A program made the translations under genes and the position numbers. Below the pieces are notes generated by a model, which was not told the origin of the DNA, did not search any database, and worked only from the letters and a program-made list of their open reading frames with translations. Shown here one piece after another: positions 34,386 to 43,911 of a DNA stretch of 64,000 bases (positions within the stretch are counted from its first letter, which is position 1; the number at the start of each line of letters is the position of its first letter). Location of the stretch: assembly GCA_947497945.1 (NCBI GenBank), contig CANMIP010000029.1, forward strand, positions 1 through 64,000, written 5' to 3'. Source of the stretch: an uncultured Tropicimonas sp. Lineage in GTDB: Bacteria > Pseudomonadota > Alphaproteobacteria > Rhodobacterales > Rhodobacteraceae.

Positions 34386-34425
34386 TTTTCCCTGTCTGTT
34401 TTTAGTGCCAGTATTGAGATGGTCT

Positions 34426-34496
34426 GGCGTTGTCGATTTTGTGACACGATGTGTCGGTTATTGACCTTGGGCGAAGCACTCCCGAAAGGGAAGGTT
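34426..34496 (-). promoter_or_regulatory. Conserved upstream element of binding-protein copy 2
   Basis: GGCGTTGTCGATTTT (34426-34440), GACAC (34443-34447), ATGTGTCGGTT (34449-34459) and CGAAAGGGAAG (34483-34493, continuing GTT) match the copy 1 element. The first-to-last block distance is 57 bp here and 56 bp in copy 1. The GGGAAGGTT end also appears in the MttB upstream region at 37535-37543. Confidence 0.55.
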
Positions 34497-34515
34497 GACG
34501 TAGGTCCCGCCACGG

Positions 34516-35775
34516 TCACTGCAGCAACGCCGTTTCGAACGGAAATTGCGACAGCAGCTCTGTCCCGGTTTCGGTGATCAGGAGCTGTTGCTCCAGTTTC
34601 ACCCCTTCACCGCCGCCCTCCGCGCCGATGAAGCTTTCGACGCAGAGCGTCATGCCGGGCAGGATCTCGCCATCATAGCCGGCATCGGGGAAATCGCCGT
34701 GATGGTAGAGATAGGGGTACTCGCCGCTCATCCCGCAGCCATGGGCCGAGAGATAGTAGCGGTTGGTGTAGTATTCCTCCGGGATGTCCCAGGCCGCGTC
34801 GGCATAGTCGCGAAAGGACATGCCGGGGCGCAGGATCGACATGTTGTGGCTCACCTGCTCATGGGCGGTCCTGTAGAGCCTGCGCTGTGTATCGCTCGGC
34901 GTGTCCGGGCCGGAATGGAAGCTGCGGGAGAAATCGGCGTAATAGCCGTGGCAGCCGACCACATCCGTGTCCAGCGCGATGATCTGGTTCGGTCCGATCA
35001 CGTTGGGGCCGGCCTCCTGGAACCAGGGGTTGGTGCGGGGGCCGGCATTGAGCAGGCGGGTTTCGATATAGTCGCCATTGCGGGCGATGATCGCGCCATG
35101 CAGCACCGACCAGAGCTCGGCCTCGGTCAGGCCGGGGCGGATGGCGGCGCGCAGCTCGGCTACGCCGTGCTCGGTGGCGCGCAGCGAGGCGCGCACGCAT
35201 TTCATCTCTTCGTCCGACTTGATCGCGCGGGCCATCTCGACCGGTTCCTGCGCGTCGACGATCCGCAGCCCGCTTTCCGCCAGCGCGATGGCGGTGCCGG
35301 CATTCAGGCGCTCCAGCCCGACCGTGGCCGTGCCGCGCCCGAGCAACTCGGCCAACAGGTCGGCCATCTCCCGCGCCCAGGCGCGTTCGCGCGCGGCGTT
35401 GTCGGGGCCGGCGGCGACGAAGCTCGCGGTCTTCGCGGGCCGGACCTCGTCCACGGTCTCGTAGCCCGCGCCAAGATGTTCGGCGCCGGTGAACTCGAAC
35501 AGGATGGAGCGGTCCGCCGTCAGCAGCAGGTAGCGCGAGGGGGCGTTGCGCGCGGTGAAGACCTGCATGTTCCGGGTGCCGGTGGCGTAGCGGATATTGA
35601 TCGCGTCCGACAGGATCAGCGCATCGATGCCGCGCGCGGACATCTCGGACCTGACGCGGCCTTGTCGGTAGAGCCGCACCGCCGCGAGGTCGATCCCTTC
35701 GTTCTCGGGCGCCCGGTCGAGCAGGGCGATATCATGCAGGCCGGATCGCTCCGCATGCCAGTCCAGCACCGTCAT
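34516..35775 (-). CDS. DddP-like M24 metallohydrolase
   Basis: The 419-residue protein resembles DddP, the M24-fold DMSP lyase of roseobacters: E-T-R-L-L-N-A-G-P-R-T-N-P-W-F-Q-E, L-D-T-D-V-V-G ... A-D-F-S-R-S, H-G-C-G-M-S-G-E, L-C-V-E-S and V-K-L-E-Q. The metal ligands (two Asp positions, His, two Glu) are all present, so a dinuclear site should form. Divergence from true DddP and the MttB neighbour argue that the substrate may be another betaine- or amide-type compound. The ATG at 35775 has GGAG six bases upstream; an alternative ATG at 35847 would add 24 residues and sit 22 bp after the MttB stop. Confidence 0.75.
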   Translation of the reverse strand: MTVLDWHAERSGLHDIALLDRAPENEGIDLAAVRLYRQGRVRSEMSARGIDALILSDAINIRYATGTRNMQVFTARNAPSRYLLLTADRSILFEFTGAEHLGAGYETVDEVRPAKTASFVAAGPDNAARERAWAREMADLLAELLGRGTATVGLERLNAGTAIALAESGLRIVDAQEPVEMARAIKSDEEMKCVRASLRATEHGVAELRAAIRPGLTEAELWSVLHGAIIARNGDYIETRLLNAGPRTNPWFQEAGPNVIGPNQIIALDTDVVGCHGYYADFSRSFHSGPDTPSDTQRRLYRTAHEQVSHNMSILRPGMSFRDYADAAWDIPEEYYTNRYYLSAHGCGMSGEYPYLYHHGDFPDAGYDGEILPGMTLCVESFIGAEGGGEGVKLEQQLLITETGTELLSQFPFETALLQ

Positions 35776-35869
35776 CCATGTCTCCGCGTCGTTCCTTCGG
35801 ACCAGAGTGTTGGCTGTTCGGGGCCAGGGATTGCCCGTTTGCGACATTCCGTGACGAGGATGCGAAGTC

Positions 35870-37426
35870 TCAGAAGGTCTGGTTGAGGGCCGCCTCTGCC
35901 GGAATCTCGCGCTCGCGCCGGGCGATGTAATCGCGCAGCGCGTCGTCCAGGCCGGGGTCGAGCGCCGGTTCGATATAGGCCTCGAGCAGGCCGTTTGCCT
36001 TTGTCAGCGCGCGTTCGGTGATCTCGGCCGCGCCCTCGGCCTGCCATTGCTCGATGGAGTTGTTGTCGAACATCTCCGGCAGGAAGAAGGCGCGCTGGAA
36101 GTTTTCCTGCGTGTGCGGGTGGCCGAGGTAATGCCCGCCGGGGCCGATGTCGCGGATAGCCGCCAGCCCGGCCTGGAAGTCGTCCCAGCGGATGCCCTCG
36201 GCCATCCGGTATGCCATGGCGCATTGCTCGGCATCGACGATGAACTTGGCCACCGAGCAATGCATGCCCGCCTCGTTCCAGCCCGCCGAATGCCAGATGT
36301 AATTGGCGCCCGCATGCATCACCGCCGAAAGCGTCGAGGCGCTCTCGTAGCCGGCCTGGGCGTCGAAGGTCTTGGCGCCGCCGAGGTTGCTGGAGCTCCG
36401 CCAAGGCACGCCGTAATGCCGCGCCATCTGGCCGATCATGAAATTCATCAGGCTGATCTCGGGCGTGCCGGCCATCGGCGCGCCGGATCGCATCGAGACG
36501 GTTGAGAGATAGTGGCCGTAGATCGCCGGGCAGCCCTTGCGGATGACCTGCGTATAGGCCAGCGCGGAGAGCGCCTCGGCATTGAGCTGCGCGACAGTGG
36601 GGGCGACGGAGGACGGCGTGTTGGCACCGCCCAGCACGAAGGGCGAACAGAGCACCGGCTGGTTGCGCCGGCAGAAGGCGCGCATGGCGCCGAGCATGGT
36701 CTCGTCCCAGACCAGCGGCGAGTTGCCATTGCAATTGCCGGTGGTGACGGGATGGGTCTCAAGGAACTCCTCGCCGAAGAGGATTGCGCACATCTCCATC
36801 ACGTCTTCGGCGTTTTTCGGACTGGTGGTCATGCCCATGAAGGTCTTGTCGGAGTATTTCATCGAGGAATAGGTGATGCGCAGATGCCGGTGGCTGATCG
36901 GATGATCGCAGGGCTCGACGATGTGATGCGCGCTCGAATGCAGCGCCGGCGACATCTGCGCCAGCTTGTGGAACATCGCCAGGTCGTCGAGTGTCGGGAT
37001 GCGGCGGGTGTCGTCGAGATCGCGCAGGAAGGGCGCGCCGGTCATCGGCACGAAGATCGAATGCCGCCCGCCCAGCCGCAGGGTGTGGGACCGGTTGCGC
37101 GCGACATAGGTGAAGTCCGACGGGATCGTCGCGATCAGCTCGCGCACAAGCCCGCGATCGAGGTGGACCCGCTCGCCGCGGACATCTGCCCCCGCCCGGC
37201 GCCAGTCCGCCAACGCGATCTCGTCGCGGAAGACCACGCCGACCTCTTCCAGGATCGCCATCGAGGCATCGTCTATTTGCGACACCTCTTCGCCGGTCAT
37301 CGGCTCGCAAAGGGGCAGGCGGTTTTTCAGGCCGGGGAGCATCTCCAGGTCGGGCCGGGCGCGGCGGGCCCGGCGCGCGGCGCGGCCACCCGCGCGGCCC
37401 CGCTGGGGAATCGTCTCTGCCTTCAT
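35870..37426 (-). CDS. Non-pyrrolysine MttB-family methyltransferase
   Basis: The 518-residue protein belongs to the trimethylamine methyltransferase (MttB/MtgB) superfamily: S-M-K-Y-S-D-K-T-F-M-G-M, T-G-N-C-N-G-N-S-P-L-V-W-D and an H-Y-L-G-H-P-H-T C-terminal region. There is no in-frame amber codon, so it is the pyrrolysine-free type whose characterised members demethylate glycine betaine, proline betaine or carnitine with a corrinoid protein. No corrinoid partner is encoded nearby. It has a lysine/arginine-rich start (RGRAGGRAARRARRAR). It is first in a probable operon with the DddP-like gene and shares upstream elements with the binding-protein genes. The substrate is unknown. Confidence 0.85.
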   Translation of the reverse strand: MKAETIPQRGRAGGRAARRARRARPDLEMLPGLKNRLPLCEPMTGEEVSQIDDASMAILEEVGVVFRDEIALADWRRAGADVRGERVHLDRGLVRELIATIPSDFTYVARNRSHTLRLGGRHSIFVPMTGAPFLRDLDDTRRIPTLDDLAMFHKLAQMSPALHSSAHHIVEPCDHPISHRHLRITYSSMKYSDKTFMGMTTSPKNAEDVMEMCAILFGEEFLETHPVTTGNCNGNSPLVWDETMLGAMRAFCRRNQPVLCSPFVLGGANTPSSVAPTVAQLNAEALSALAYTQVIRKGCPAIYGHYLSTVSMRSGAPMAGTPEISLMNFMIGQMARHYGVPWRSSSNLGGAKTFDAQAGYESASTLSAVMHAGANYIWHSAGWNEAGMHCSVAKFIVDAEQCAMAYRMAEGIRWDDFQAGLAAIRDIGPGGHYLGHPHTQENFQRAFFLPEMFDNNSIEQWQAEGAAEITERALTKANGLLEAYIEPALDPGLDDALRDYIARREREIPAEAALNQTF

Positions 37427-37460
37427 GGTCGGGCCTCTCTAAACTGCTGTTTTTTTAGCA

Positions 37461-37543
37461 TTGTCGCGAAAGCAAACGTCCGACATCGCAGAATGCGAAG
37501 CGATCCGACAATTACCGACATGCGCTTTCCCTAGGGGAAGGTT
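37461..37543. promoter_or_regulatory. Divergent MttB / binding-protein 3 control region
   Basis: This spacer contains TTGTCG (37461-37466), three CCGACA hexamers (37480, 37505, 37515) and TTCCC-tag-GGGAA (37527-37539) ending GGGAAGGTT. The same types of block (TTGTCG, TGTCGG/CCGACA, GGGAAGGTT) occur upstream of binding-protein copies 1 and 2, although spacing differs by about 16 bp. It probably serves both the MttB operon and the plus-strand gene at 37701. Confidence 0.45.
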
Positions 37544-37700
37544 AATAATCTCCCCAGCCGGGGTGGAACTCACGGCCAGTTCGTGTTTGGGTAATGGCAT
37601 GTCGTTTTTGAGCAATCTCTCCAAGCCTTCGCAGGAAACGCTCGAAGACCAACGGCGCAGCAACGACGCCGGCTGACACAATATCCAACAGGAGACGATA

Positions 37701-39308
37701 ATGCCGAAGAAGGACAAGATCCTGATAGACAGAATTGCCGATGCCGCCCGCACCGGCCGAATTTCGCGTCGGGATTTCCTCAACACCTCGATTGCCGCCG
37801 GCCTGACAGCAACCACGGCCACCGGTTTGTGGACCACGAAAGCGGCCGCGCAGCCCAAATCCGGCGGAACCTTCCGCTGGGGCCTGCATGACGGCAACAC
37901 CTCGGACAACCATGATCCGGGCACCTATGTTTCGCGGCAGATGATCTATCTCGCCCATACCCATCGTTCCTACCTGACGATGATCATGGGTGACGGCTCG
38001 CTCGGCCCGGACATCGCCGATAGCTGGGAAGCCTCCGCCGACGCCTCCGAGTGGACTTTCAAGATCACCGAGAATGCCTCTTTCCACAGCGGCAAGAAGG
38101 TCACGGCCGATGACGTCATCGCCTCGCTGAACCACCATCGCGGCGACGCCTCGACCTCGGCAGCCAAGGCGCTGCTGGCCGATGTCGTCGACATCACCAA
38201 GGATGGCGACTACACGGTCAAGATCGCCCTGACGGGCGGCAATGCCGACCTGCCCTGGCTGATGACCGACTACCACTTCGCCATCTGCCCGGCCAATGAG
38301 GACGGCACGATCGAGTGGAAATCCGGCGACGGTACCGGCCCCTACAAGATCGATGGCGGCGAGTTCGGCGTGTCCTGGCAGCTGAGCCGCCACGATGGCT
38401 GGCACCGCGAGGGCGCGTATTTCGACAAGGTCGAGATCCTCGTGCTCAACGATCCCAACGCCCGCCAGACCGCGCTGGTCACCGGCGATGTCGACGCGGT
38501 CTCGATCATCGAACTCAAGACGATGTCGCTGCTGCAGCGGGATCCGAAGGTCAATATCCACAACATCCCCTCGGCCGGTGCCATCACCATGCCGATGCAT
38601 TGCAACAAGGCGCCCTTCGACAATCCGGACGTCCGCAACGCGATGAAGCTGGCGATGAACCGCGACGAGATCATCGACAAGATTGCCTTCGGCGCGGCCA
38701 CCAAGGGCAATGATTTCCACCATTCGCCGGCCCAGCCCTACTGGCCCGAGGATATCCCGCAGCGCGAATATGATCCCGACCAGGCGAAGTCGCTGCTGAA
38801 GAAGGCCGGTGCCGAGGGGCTGAAGGTCAGCCTGAGCGTGGCCGACAGCGTCTATGCCGGCGCGGTCGACATGTGCGTGCTCTATGCCGAACAAGCCAAG
38901 GCGGCCGGGATCACGGTCGATGTCGTGCGGGAGCCCAACGACGGCTACTATTCCGATGTCTGGCTCAAGAAGCCGTTCAGCCTTGTCTCCTGGGGCGCTC
39001 GCCCGACGCCGGACGTGATGTACACGCTGGCCTACAAGTCGGACGCGGCCTGGAACGAGAGCTACTGGGTCAATGACCGCTTCAACGAGTTGCTGATCAT
39101 GGGCAAGGCGGAGCTCGACGACGCCAAGCGTGCCGAGATCTATCGCGAGATGGGCATGCTGGCGCGCGACGATGGCGGCACCATCATCCCGTTCTTCAAC
39201 AACTTCGTCTATGCCAGCCGCTCGACGATCGGCACGCCCGACCAGATGGCGGCGAGCTGGGAATGCGACGGCGCGCGGGCGGCGAGCCGCTGGTGGTTCA
39301 CCGGCTGA
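37701..39308 (+). CDS. Family 5 ABC solute-binding protein of the Dpp-type transporter
   Basis: The 535-residue protein has a Tat-like signal (S-R-R-D-F-L-N-T-S-I-A-A-G-L, cleavage after A-A-A) and the SBP_bac_5 domain (F-H-S-G-K-K-V-T-A-D-D-V, N-D-G-Y-Y-S-D-V-W). It is related to, but more distant from, the tandem pair at 30.8-34.4 kb. It precedes two permeases and a fused ATPase on the same strand, so it is the cognate receptor of this transporter. The gap of 180 bp to the first permease may contain a stabilising hairpin that favours binding-protein expression. The ligand is unknown; the MttB neighbour suggests a methylated amino compound. Confidence 0.92.
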   Translation: MPKKDKILIDRIADAARTGRISRRDFLNTSIAAGLTATTATGLWTTKAAAQPKSGGTFRWGLHDGNTSDNHDPGTYVSRQMIYLAHTHRSYLTMIMGDGSLGPDIADSWEASADASEWTFKITENASFHSGKKVTADDVIASLNHHRGDASTSAAKALLADVVDITKDGDYTVKIALTGGNADLPWLMTDYHFAICPANEDGTIEWKSGDGTGPYKIDGGEFGVSWQLSRHDGWHREGAYFDKVEILVLNDPNARQTALVTGDVDAVSIIELKTMSLLQRDPKVNIHNIPSAGAITMPMHCNKAPFDNPDVRNAMKLAMNRDEIIDKIAFGAATKGNDFHHSPAQPYWPEDIPQREYDPDQAKSLLKKAGAEGLKVSLSVADSVYAGAVDMCVLYAEQAKAAGITVDVVREPNDGYYSDVWLKKPFSLVSWGARPTPDVMYTLAYKSDAAWNESYWVNDRFNELLIMGKAELDDAKRAEIYREMGMLARDDGGTIIPFFNNFVYASRSTIGTPDQMAASWECDGARAASRWWFTG

Positions 39309-39488
39309 CCTGAAGGATCCGGGCTCCGGCGCATCCGCGCCGGAGCTCTTCGTTCCGGCGGCACTGCGCGACCGAGCTCAAAGCCATGCCCCGGACGGCG
39401 CCTCTCCCGCAAGGCGAGGGCAGCGCCATGAACGCTACAGAAACGCGCATCCGGCAGCCGGTCGTCATGCGGAGCTTCGGAGGGACAT

Positions 39489-40445
39489 ATGGGCGACCTC
39501 ACAGGGCTGGTCTTCAAGCGGCTTGGCCTCGGACTTATCACCATTCTGGTGGTGTCGGTCCTGATCTTCTTTGCGGTGGAGCTGTTGCCAGGCGACATCG
39601 CGCAAGCTGTGCTTGGGCAAGGTGCGACCGATGAAACCGTGGCGGCCCTGCGCGAACAGCTCGGCCTCGACCGACCGGCCTTCGTGCGGTATTTCGACTG
39701 GCTCAGCGGCGCCGTCACCGGCGATTTCGGGGTCTCTCTGGTCTCGGGAGAGCGGGTTAGCGAAGCGATCTCCGACCGCTTCGTCAACACGCTCTTCCTG
39801 GCCTCCTATGCCGCGGTCATCGCGGTGCCGATCTCCATCATGCTGGGCGTTTTCACCGCGCTCTACCGCAACACGCTCTTCGACCGTGTCGCCAACGTGA
39901 TGACGCTGACGACGATCTCCTCGCCGGAATTCTTTCTCGGCTACATCCTGATCCTGCTGCTGGCCGTCCGGGCGACCCTGTTCCCGGCGATCTCCAGCCT
40001 GAGCAGCGACATGAGCCTGCTGGAACTTCTCCACCGTGCCTTCCTGCCGATGCTGACGCTGGTGCTCGTCGTGACCGCGCATATGATGCGGATGACACGC
40101 GCCGCGATCATCAACCTGCTGGCCTCGCCCTATATCGAGATGGCGCGGCTCAAGGGCACGCCGCCCTGGAAGGTCATTGTCAAGCACGCCCTGCCCAATG
40201 CCTGGGCGCCGATCATCAACGTCGTGGCGCTGAACCTGGCCTATCTCATCACCGGCGTGGTGCTGGTCGAGGTGGTCTTCGTCTATCCGGGCATCGGACA
40301 GCTCCTCGTGGACGCGGTCGCCAAGCGTGACTTCCCTGTCGTGCAGGCCTGTTGTCTCATCTTCGCCGCAACCTTCATCCTGCTGAACCTGGCAGCCGAT
40401 GTCGGTGCGATCCTCACCAACCCGCGCCTGCGGCATCCGAAGTGA
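39489..40445 (+). CDS. ABC transporter permease, DppB type
   Basis: The 318-residue inner-membrane protein has about six transmembrane segments and the binding-protein-dependent permease loop Y-I-E-M-A-R-L-K-G-T-P-P-W-K-V-I-V-K-H-A. The N-terminal L-G-L-G-L-I-T-I-L-V-V-S and large periplasmic loop are typical of DppB/OppB. It pairs with the DppC-type protein encoded 10 bp downstream. The start at 39489 follows GGAGG with short spacing. Confidence 0.93.
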   Translation: MGDLTGLVFKRLGLGLITILVVSVLIFFAVELLPGDIAQAVLGQGATDETVAALREQLGLDRPAFVRYFDWLSGAVTGDFGVSLVSGERVSEAISDRFVNTLFLASYAAVIAVPISIMLGVFTALYRNTLFDRVANVMTLTTISSPEFFLGYILILLLAVRATLFPAISSLSSDMSLLELLHRAFLPMLTLVLVVTAHMMRMTRAAIINLLASPYIEMARLKGTPPWKVIVKHALPNAWAPIINVVALNLAYLITGVVLVEVVFVYPGIGQLLVDAVAKRDFPVVQACCLIFAATFILLNLAADVGAILTNPRLRHPK

Positions 40446-40455
40446 GGCTGGCATC

Positions 40456-41520
40456 ATGAGCACTTTCGTTATCGTCTACTACGCGGCCCTGATCGCGGCC
40501 TCCTGCCTCGCGGCCTTCTATAGGCAGCGTTCCATCTTCGCGATGCTGTTCTCGCTGACGCTGGTTTCCTTCGTCCTGGGGATCATCGGCGGGGCAGGGG
40601 CGCTGCGCTTCGTTGCGACCGCGGCCTTCGTCGTTGCCCTCGCGGCCGGCACCTCCTTCTGCTTCCGCGAGTTCCTGATCATGATCTCCCGGCCCGGACT
40701 GGCCAAGGAGCTGCGCACCGCGCCGCTCACCGCCGCCTTCGGCATGTTCGTGATCTTCACCTATTCGATCGCCGGCATCTTCGCGCCCTGGATTGCGCCG
40801 CATGGCGAGGCCGAGATCATCGGCCAGGCCTTCGCGCCCCCGGACGAGACCATGCTGCTGGGCGCCGACCAGCTCGGCCGCGACATGTTCAGCCGCATCA
40901 TCTATGGCGCGCGCAACTCGGTCGGCCTGGCGCTTGTCGCCACCATGCTTGCCTTCATCATGGGCGCCACGGCGGGGCTCCTGGCGGCGGTCAAGGGCGG
41001 GTGGTTCGACCAGCTCATGGGCCGCGTGGCCGACGTGATCATGTCGATCCCGTCGCTGATCTTCGCGCTGCTGATGCTGTCGATCTTCGGCACCGGGTTG
41101 CAGGTGATCGTGATCGTGGTCGCGGTGATCTACTCGCCACGGGTTTTCCGCCTGACGCGGGCCGTTGCCGGCAATATCGTCGTGATGGATTACGTCGAGG
41201 CGGCAAAGCTGCGCGGGGAGGGGGACTGGTACCTTGTCCGCAAGGAGATCCTGCCAAACGCAACCGCGCCGCTGATCGCCGAGTTCGGCCTGGAATTCTG
41301 CTTCGTCTTCCTGCTGATCGCGGGCCTGAGCTTCCTCGGCCTCGGCATCCAGCCTCCGACCGCCGACTGGGGGTCCATGGTGCGCGAGAACGCGACGCTG
41401 ATTTCCTTCGGTGACATCACACCGCTCATCCCCGCAGCCGCCATCGCGCTGCTGACAGTGGCCGTCAACTTCGTTGTCGACTGGATGCTGTTCCGCACCT
41501 CCGGCCTGAAGGAGCACTAA
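40456..41520 (+). CDS. ABC transporter permease, DppC type, with extra N-terminal membrane segments
   Basis: The 354-residue protein contains the DppC core from about residue 90 onward (A-P-W-I-A-P-H-G-E, L-G-A-D-Q-L-G-R-D-M-F-S-R-I-I-Y-G-A-R and the EAA loop V-E-A-A-K-L-R-G-E-G-D-W). Before it are about 85 residues with three likely additional membrane helices (I-V-Y-Y-A-A-L-I-A-A-S and A-M-L-F-S-L-T-L-V-S-F-V-L-G-I), which ordinary DppC proteins of about 300 residues lack. The ATG at 40456 fits the 10-bp spacing to the previous gene. Its stop is 1 bp before the ATPase start. Confidence 0.9.
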   Translation: MSTFVIVYYAALIAASCLAAFYRQRSIFAMLFSLTLVSFVLGIIGGAGALRFVATAAFVVALAAGTSFCFREFLIMISRPGLAKELRTAPLTAAFGMFVIFTYSIAGIFAPWIAPHGEAEIIGQAFAPPDETMLLGADQLGRDMFSRIIYGARNSVGLALVATMLAFIMGATAGLLAAVKGGWFDQLMGRVADVIMSIPSLIFALLMLSIFGTGLQVIVIVVAVIYSPRVFRLTRAVAGNIVVMDYVEAAKLRGEGDWYLVRKEILPNATAPLIAEFGLEFCFVFLLIAGLSFLGLGIQPPTADWGSMVRENATLISFGDITPLIPAAAIALLTVAVNFVVDWMLFRTSGLKEH

Positions 41521-41521
41521 G

Positions 41522-43183
41522 ATGCACGACAAGTTCAAGGATGCGGAAGTCCTGCTCGAGATCCGGGATCTCAAGATCGAGGGCTATTCCGACGAGACCT
41601 GGGTACCGATCATCAAGGGGGTCGACCTGACCCTGCATCGGGGCGAGGTGATGGGGCTGATCGGCGAAAGCGGCGCCGGCAAGTCCACGATCGGCGCCGC
41701 CGCCATGGGTTATGCCCGCGACGGCACCCGCATCTCCGACGGCTCGATCGAGTTTGACGGGATGGAGCTGACCACCGCCTCCGAAGCCGAGCGGCGCGCC
41801 CTGCGCGGCTCGCGCATCGCCTATGTCGCGCAATCGGCGGCGGCCTCCTTCAACCCGTCCCACAAGATCATCGACCAGCATACCGAAGCCCCGGTCCATT
41901 ACCGCATCAAGAAGCGGATGGAGGCGCAGGAAGACGCGATGGAGCTCTATGAGCGGCTGCGTCTTCCCAACCCGCAGGAGATCGGCTTCCGCTATCCGCA
42001 CCAGGTCTCGGGGGGGCAACTCCAGCGGGCAATGACCGCAATGGCCATGTCCTGCCGGCCGGATCTGATCATCTTCGACGAGCCGACCACGGCGCTCGAC
42101 GTGACCACCCAGATCGAGGTGCTCGCCGCGATCCGGGACATCGTCGACCAGTTCAACACCGCGGCGATCTACATCACCCATGACCTCGCGGTCGTGGCCC
42201 AGATGGCGGACACGATCAAGGTGCTGCTCAAGGGCGAGGAGGTGGAACAGGCGCCGACGCAGGTGATGCTCGACAATCCGCAGGAGGATTACACCAAGAG
42301 CCTCTGGGCGGTTCGCTCCTTCCACTCGCCGCAGCGCCACCGTCCGACCGACGGCTCCGAGCCGCTGATCTCGGTGCAGAATGTGGACGCGGCCTATACC
42401 GGGGGGGTCAAGGTGCTCGACGATGTCTCCTTTGACATCTACGCGGGCATGACCGTTGCGGTCGTCGGGGAATCCGGCTCGGGCAAGTCGACCACGGCGC
42501 GGTGCATCACCGGGCTCTTGCCGCCGATGTCGGGACAGATCCTGTGCAAGGGCGAGCCGCTGCCGCCGCGCTACAAGGATCGCACGCGCGACCAGCTCCG
42601 GCAGGCGCAGATGATCTACCAGATGGCGGATACGGCGCTGAACCCGAAGGTCCGCATAAGCGATATCATCGGCCGCCCGGCGCAGTTCTATGGCGGGCTG
42701 CATGGCCCCGCCCTGAAGCAGCGGGTGGACGAGCTTCTGGACCTTATCGAGCTCGATCCGGCCAAGTATTACAGCCGCTATCCGCCGGAGCTCTCGGGCG
42801 GTCAGAAACAGCGGATCGGCATCGCCCGGGCGTTGGCGGCCGAGCCGGCCTTCATCATCTGCGACGAGGTGACCAGTGCGCTGGACCAGCTGGTCGCGGA
42901 AGGCATCCTCAAGCTGCTCGACCGGCTGCAGGACGAGCTTGGGCTGGCCTACATGTTCATTACCCACGACCTGGCGACCGTGCGATCGATCGCCGACGAG
43001 GTGGTGGTGATGCAGCATGGCAAGGTGGTGGAGCAGGGGCCCAAGGACGAGATGTTCACCCCGCCGCATCACCCCTATACCGACCTGCTTTTGTCCTCCG
43101 TGCCGGAGATGGATCCGGAATGGCTGACCACCGTGCTCGAGGAGCGCGGCGTCGACAATATCGGGGAGGCGGCGAGCAAGTGA
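41522..43183 (+). CDS. Fused double ABC ATPase (DppD-DppF type)
   Basis: The 553-residue protein joins two nucleotide-binding domains. Domain 1 has Walker [10 protein letters not shown] (about residue 50), signature V-S-G-G-Q-L-Q-R, Walker B L-I-I-F-D-E-P and switch H-D-L. Domain 2 has G-E-S-G-S-G-K-S-T (about 318), [15 protein letters not shown] and T-H-D-L. Domain 2 has valine where the proline after the catalytic glutamate is usual. Both sites look able to bind ATP. As the only ATPase of the operon it powers the two permeases. It ends the operon. Confidence 0.95.
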   Translation: MHDKFKDAEVLLEIRDLKIEGYSDETWVPIIKGVDLTLHRGEVMGLIGESGAGKSTIGAAAMGYARDGTRISDGSIEFDGMELTTASEAERRALRGSRIAYVAQSAAASFNPSHKIIDQHTEAPVHYRIKKRMEAQEDAMELYERLRLPNPQEIGFRYPHQVSGGQLQRAMTAMAMSCRPDLIIFDEPTTALDVTTQIEVLAAIRDIVDQFNTAAIYITHDLAVVAQMADTIKVLLKGEEVEQAPTQVMLDNPQEDYTKSLWAVRSFHSPQRHRPTDGSEPLISVQNVDAAYTGGVKVLDDVSFDIYAGMTVAVVGESGSGKSTTARCITGLLPPMSGQILCKGEPLPPRYKDRTRDQLRQAQMIYQMADTALNPKVRISDIIGRPAQFYGGLHGPALKQRVDELLDLIELDPAKYYSRYPPELSGGQKQRIGIARALAAEPAFIICDEVTSALDQLVAEGILKLLDRLQDELGLAYMFITHDLATVRSIADEVVVMQHGKVVEQGPKDEMFTPPHHPYTDLLLSSVPEMDPEWLTTVLEERGVDNIGEAASK

Positions 43184-43334
43184 CCGCCGGTTTCGCCCTC
43201 ACGGAAAACAGTCCGGACCCTTTCCGGGGCCGGCTTATGCCGAGGGGCGCATGCAAAGACCAAGCCGGCGCGCGCCTTTTCGGCGCGTCCGGCAGCGGTA
43301 TGTTTCGAGGGGGGATTGGGCGCTTGGCGTCTGC

Positions 43335-43457
43335 CTAGAGTATGGCGTTTGCCGAAAGCGCCAGCGTACTGACGAGAACGGCATAGATCAGCAGCAGCGC
43401 GGGCAAGCTACCAGCGCGCGAACGGTATTCGCGGATCATGTCGTCGCGTGTCAGCAT
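43335..43457 (-). CDS. 40-residue single-span membrane micro-protein
   Basis: The frame starts at ATG 43457 and ends at TAG 43335. The product begins M-L-T-R-D-D-M-I-R-E-Y-R-S-R-A-G-S and continues with a hydrophobic stretch L-P-A-L-L-L-I-Y-A-V-L-V-S-T-L-A-L-S-A ending N-A-I-L. GGAGG stands seven bases before the ATG, a strong ribosome binding site in an otherwise empty region. The positive N-terminal segment and single helix predict an N-in membrane protein. The function is unknown. Below usual gene-caller length limits, it would be missed by many pipelines. Confidence 0.6.
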   Translation of the reverse strand: MLTRDDMIREYRSRAGSLPALLLIYAVLVSTLALSANAIL

Positions 43458-43911
43458 CGCAACCTCCAACAAAAAAGGAAGAACCCGTCCTCTCCCAAGC
43501 TCAATTCCCACGTAGGGCTTCGAATTGATCCTATCAAGGAAATTTCTTCCAAATCGTGAATATCCGGCGCGCAGTTGCCGGGTAGCGTCGCAAAACGTCC
43601 CGCGGCTGTCGTTTTCGATATCCCGCTTGGAACTGGTATCGCTCGCAGGAAATACGCCATGTTTCGGCGCGGTCCCGCGAGAGTCCGGACGGCGCCCCCG
43701 AAACGAATCACCGGTGTAGCGACTGACCTCCGAATTCCGGCGTGGGATCGGCTGATCCGGTGTTTCCTGTGGCCAGCATCAGCGACATGTTTTCTAGCTT
43801 GATCCGACGCGCCGATGAGCCGGTTCGAGCGCCCGGGATCGGCCCGATCACCATTCGGTTACACATTTGCCGGATAGTGAAAGACGAACAGCGGAATCGG
43901 GAGTTCCGAGG

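Noticed and set aside
35870-37426. Pyrrolysine-type MttB
   Set aside because: The frame is continuous without an internal amber codon, so it belongs to the pyrrolysine-free branch.
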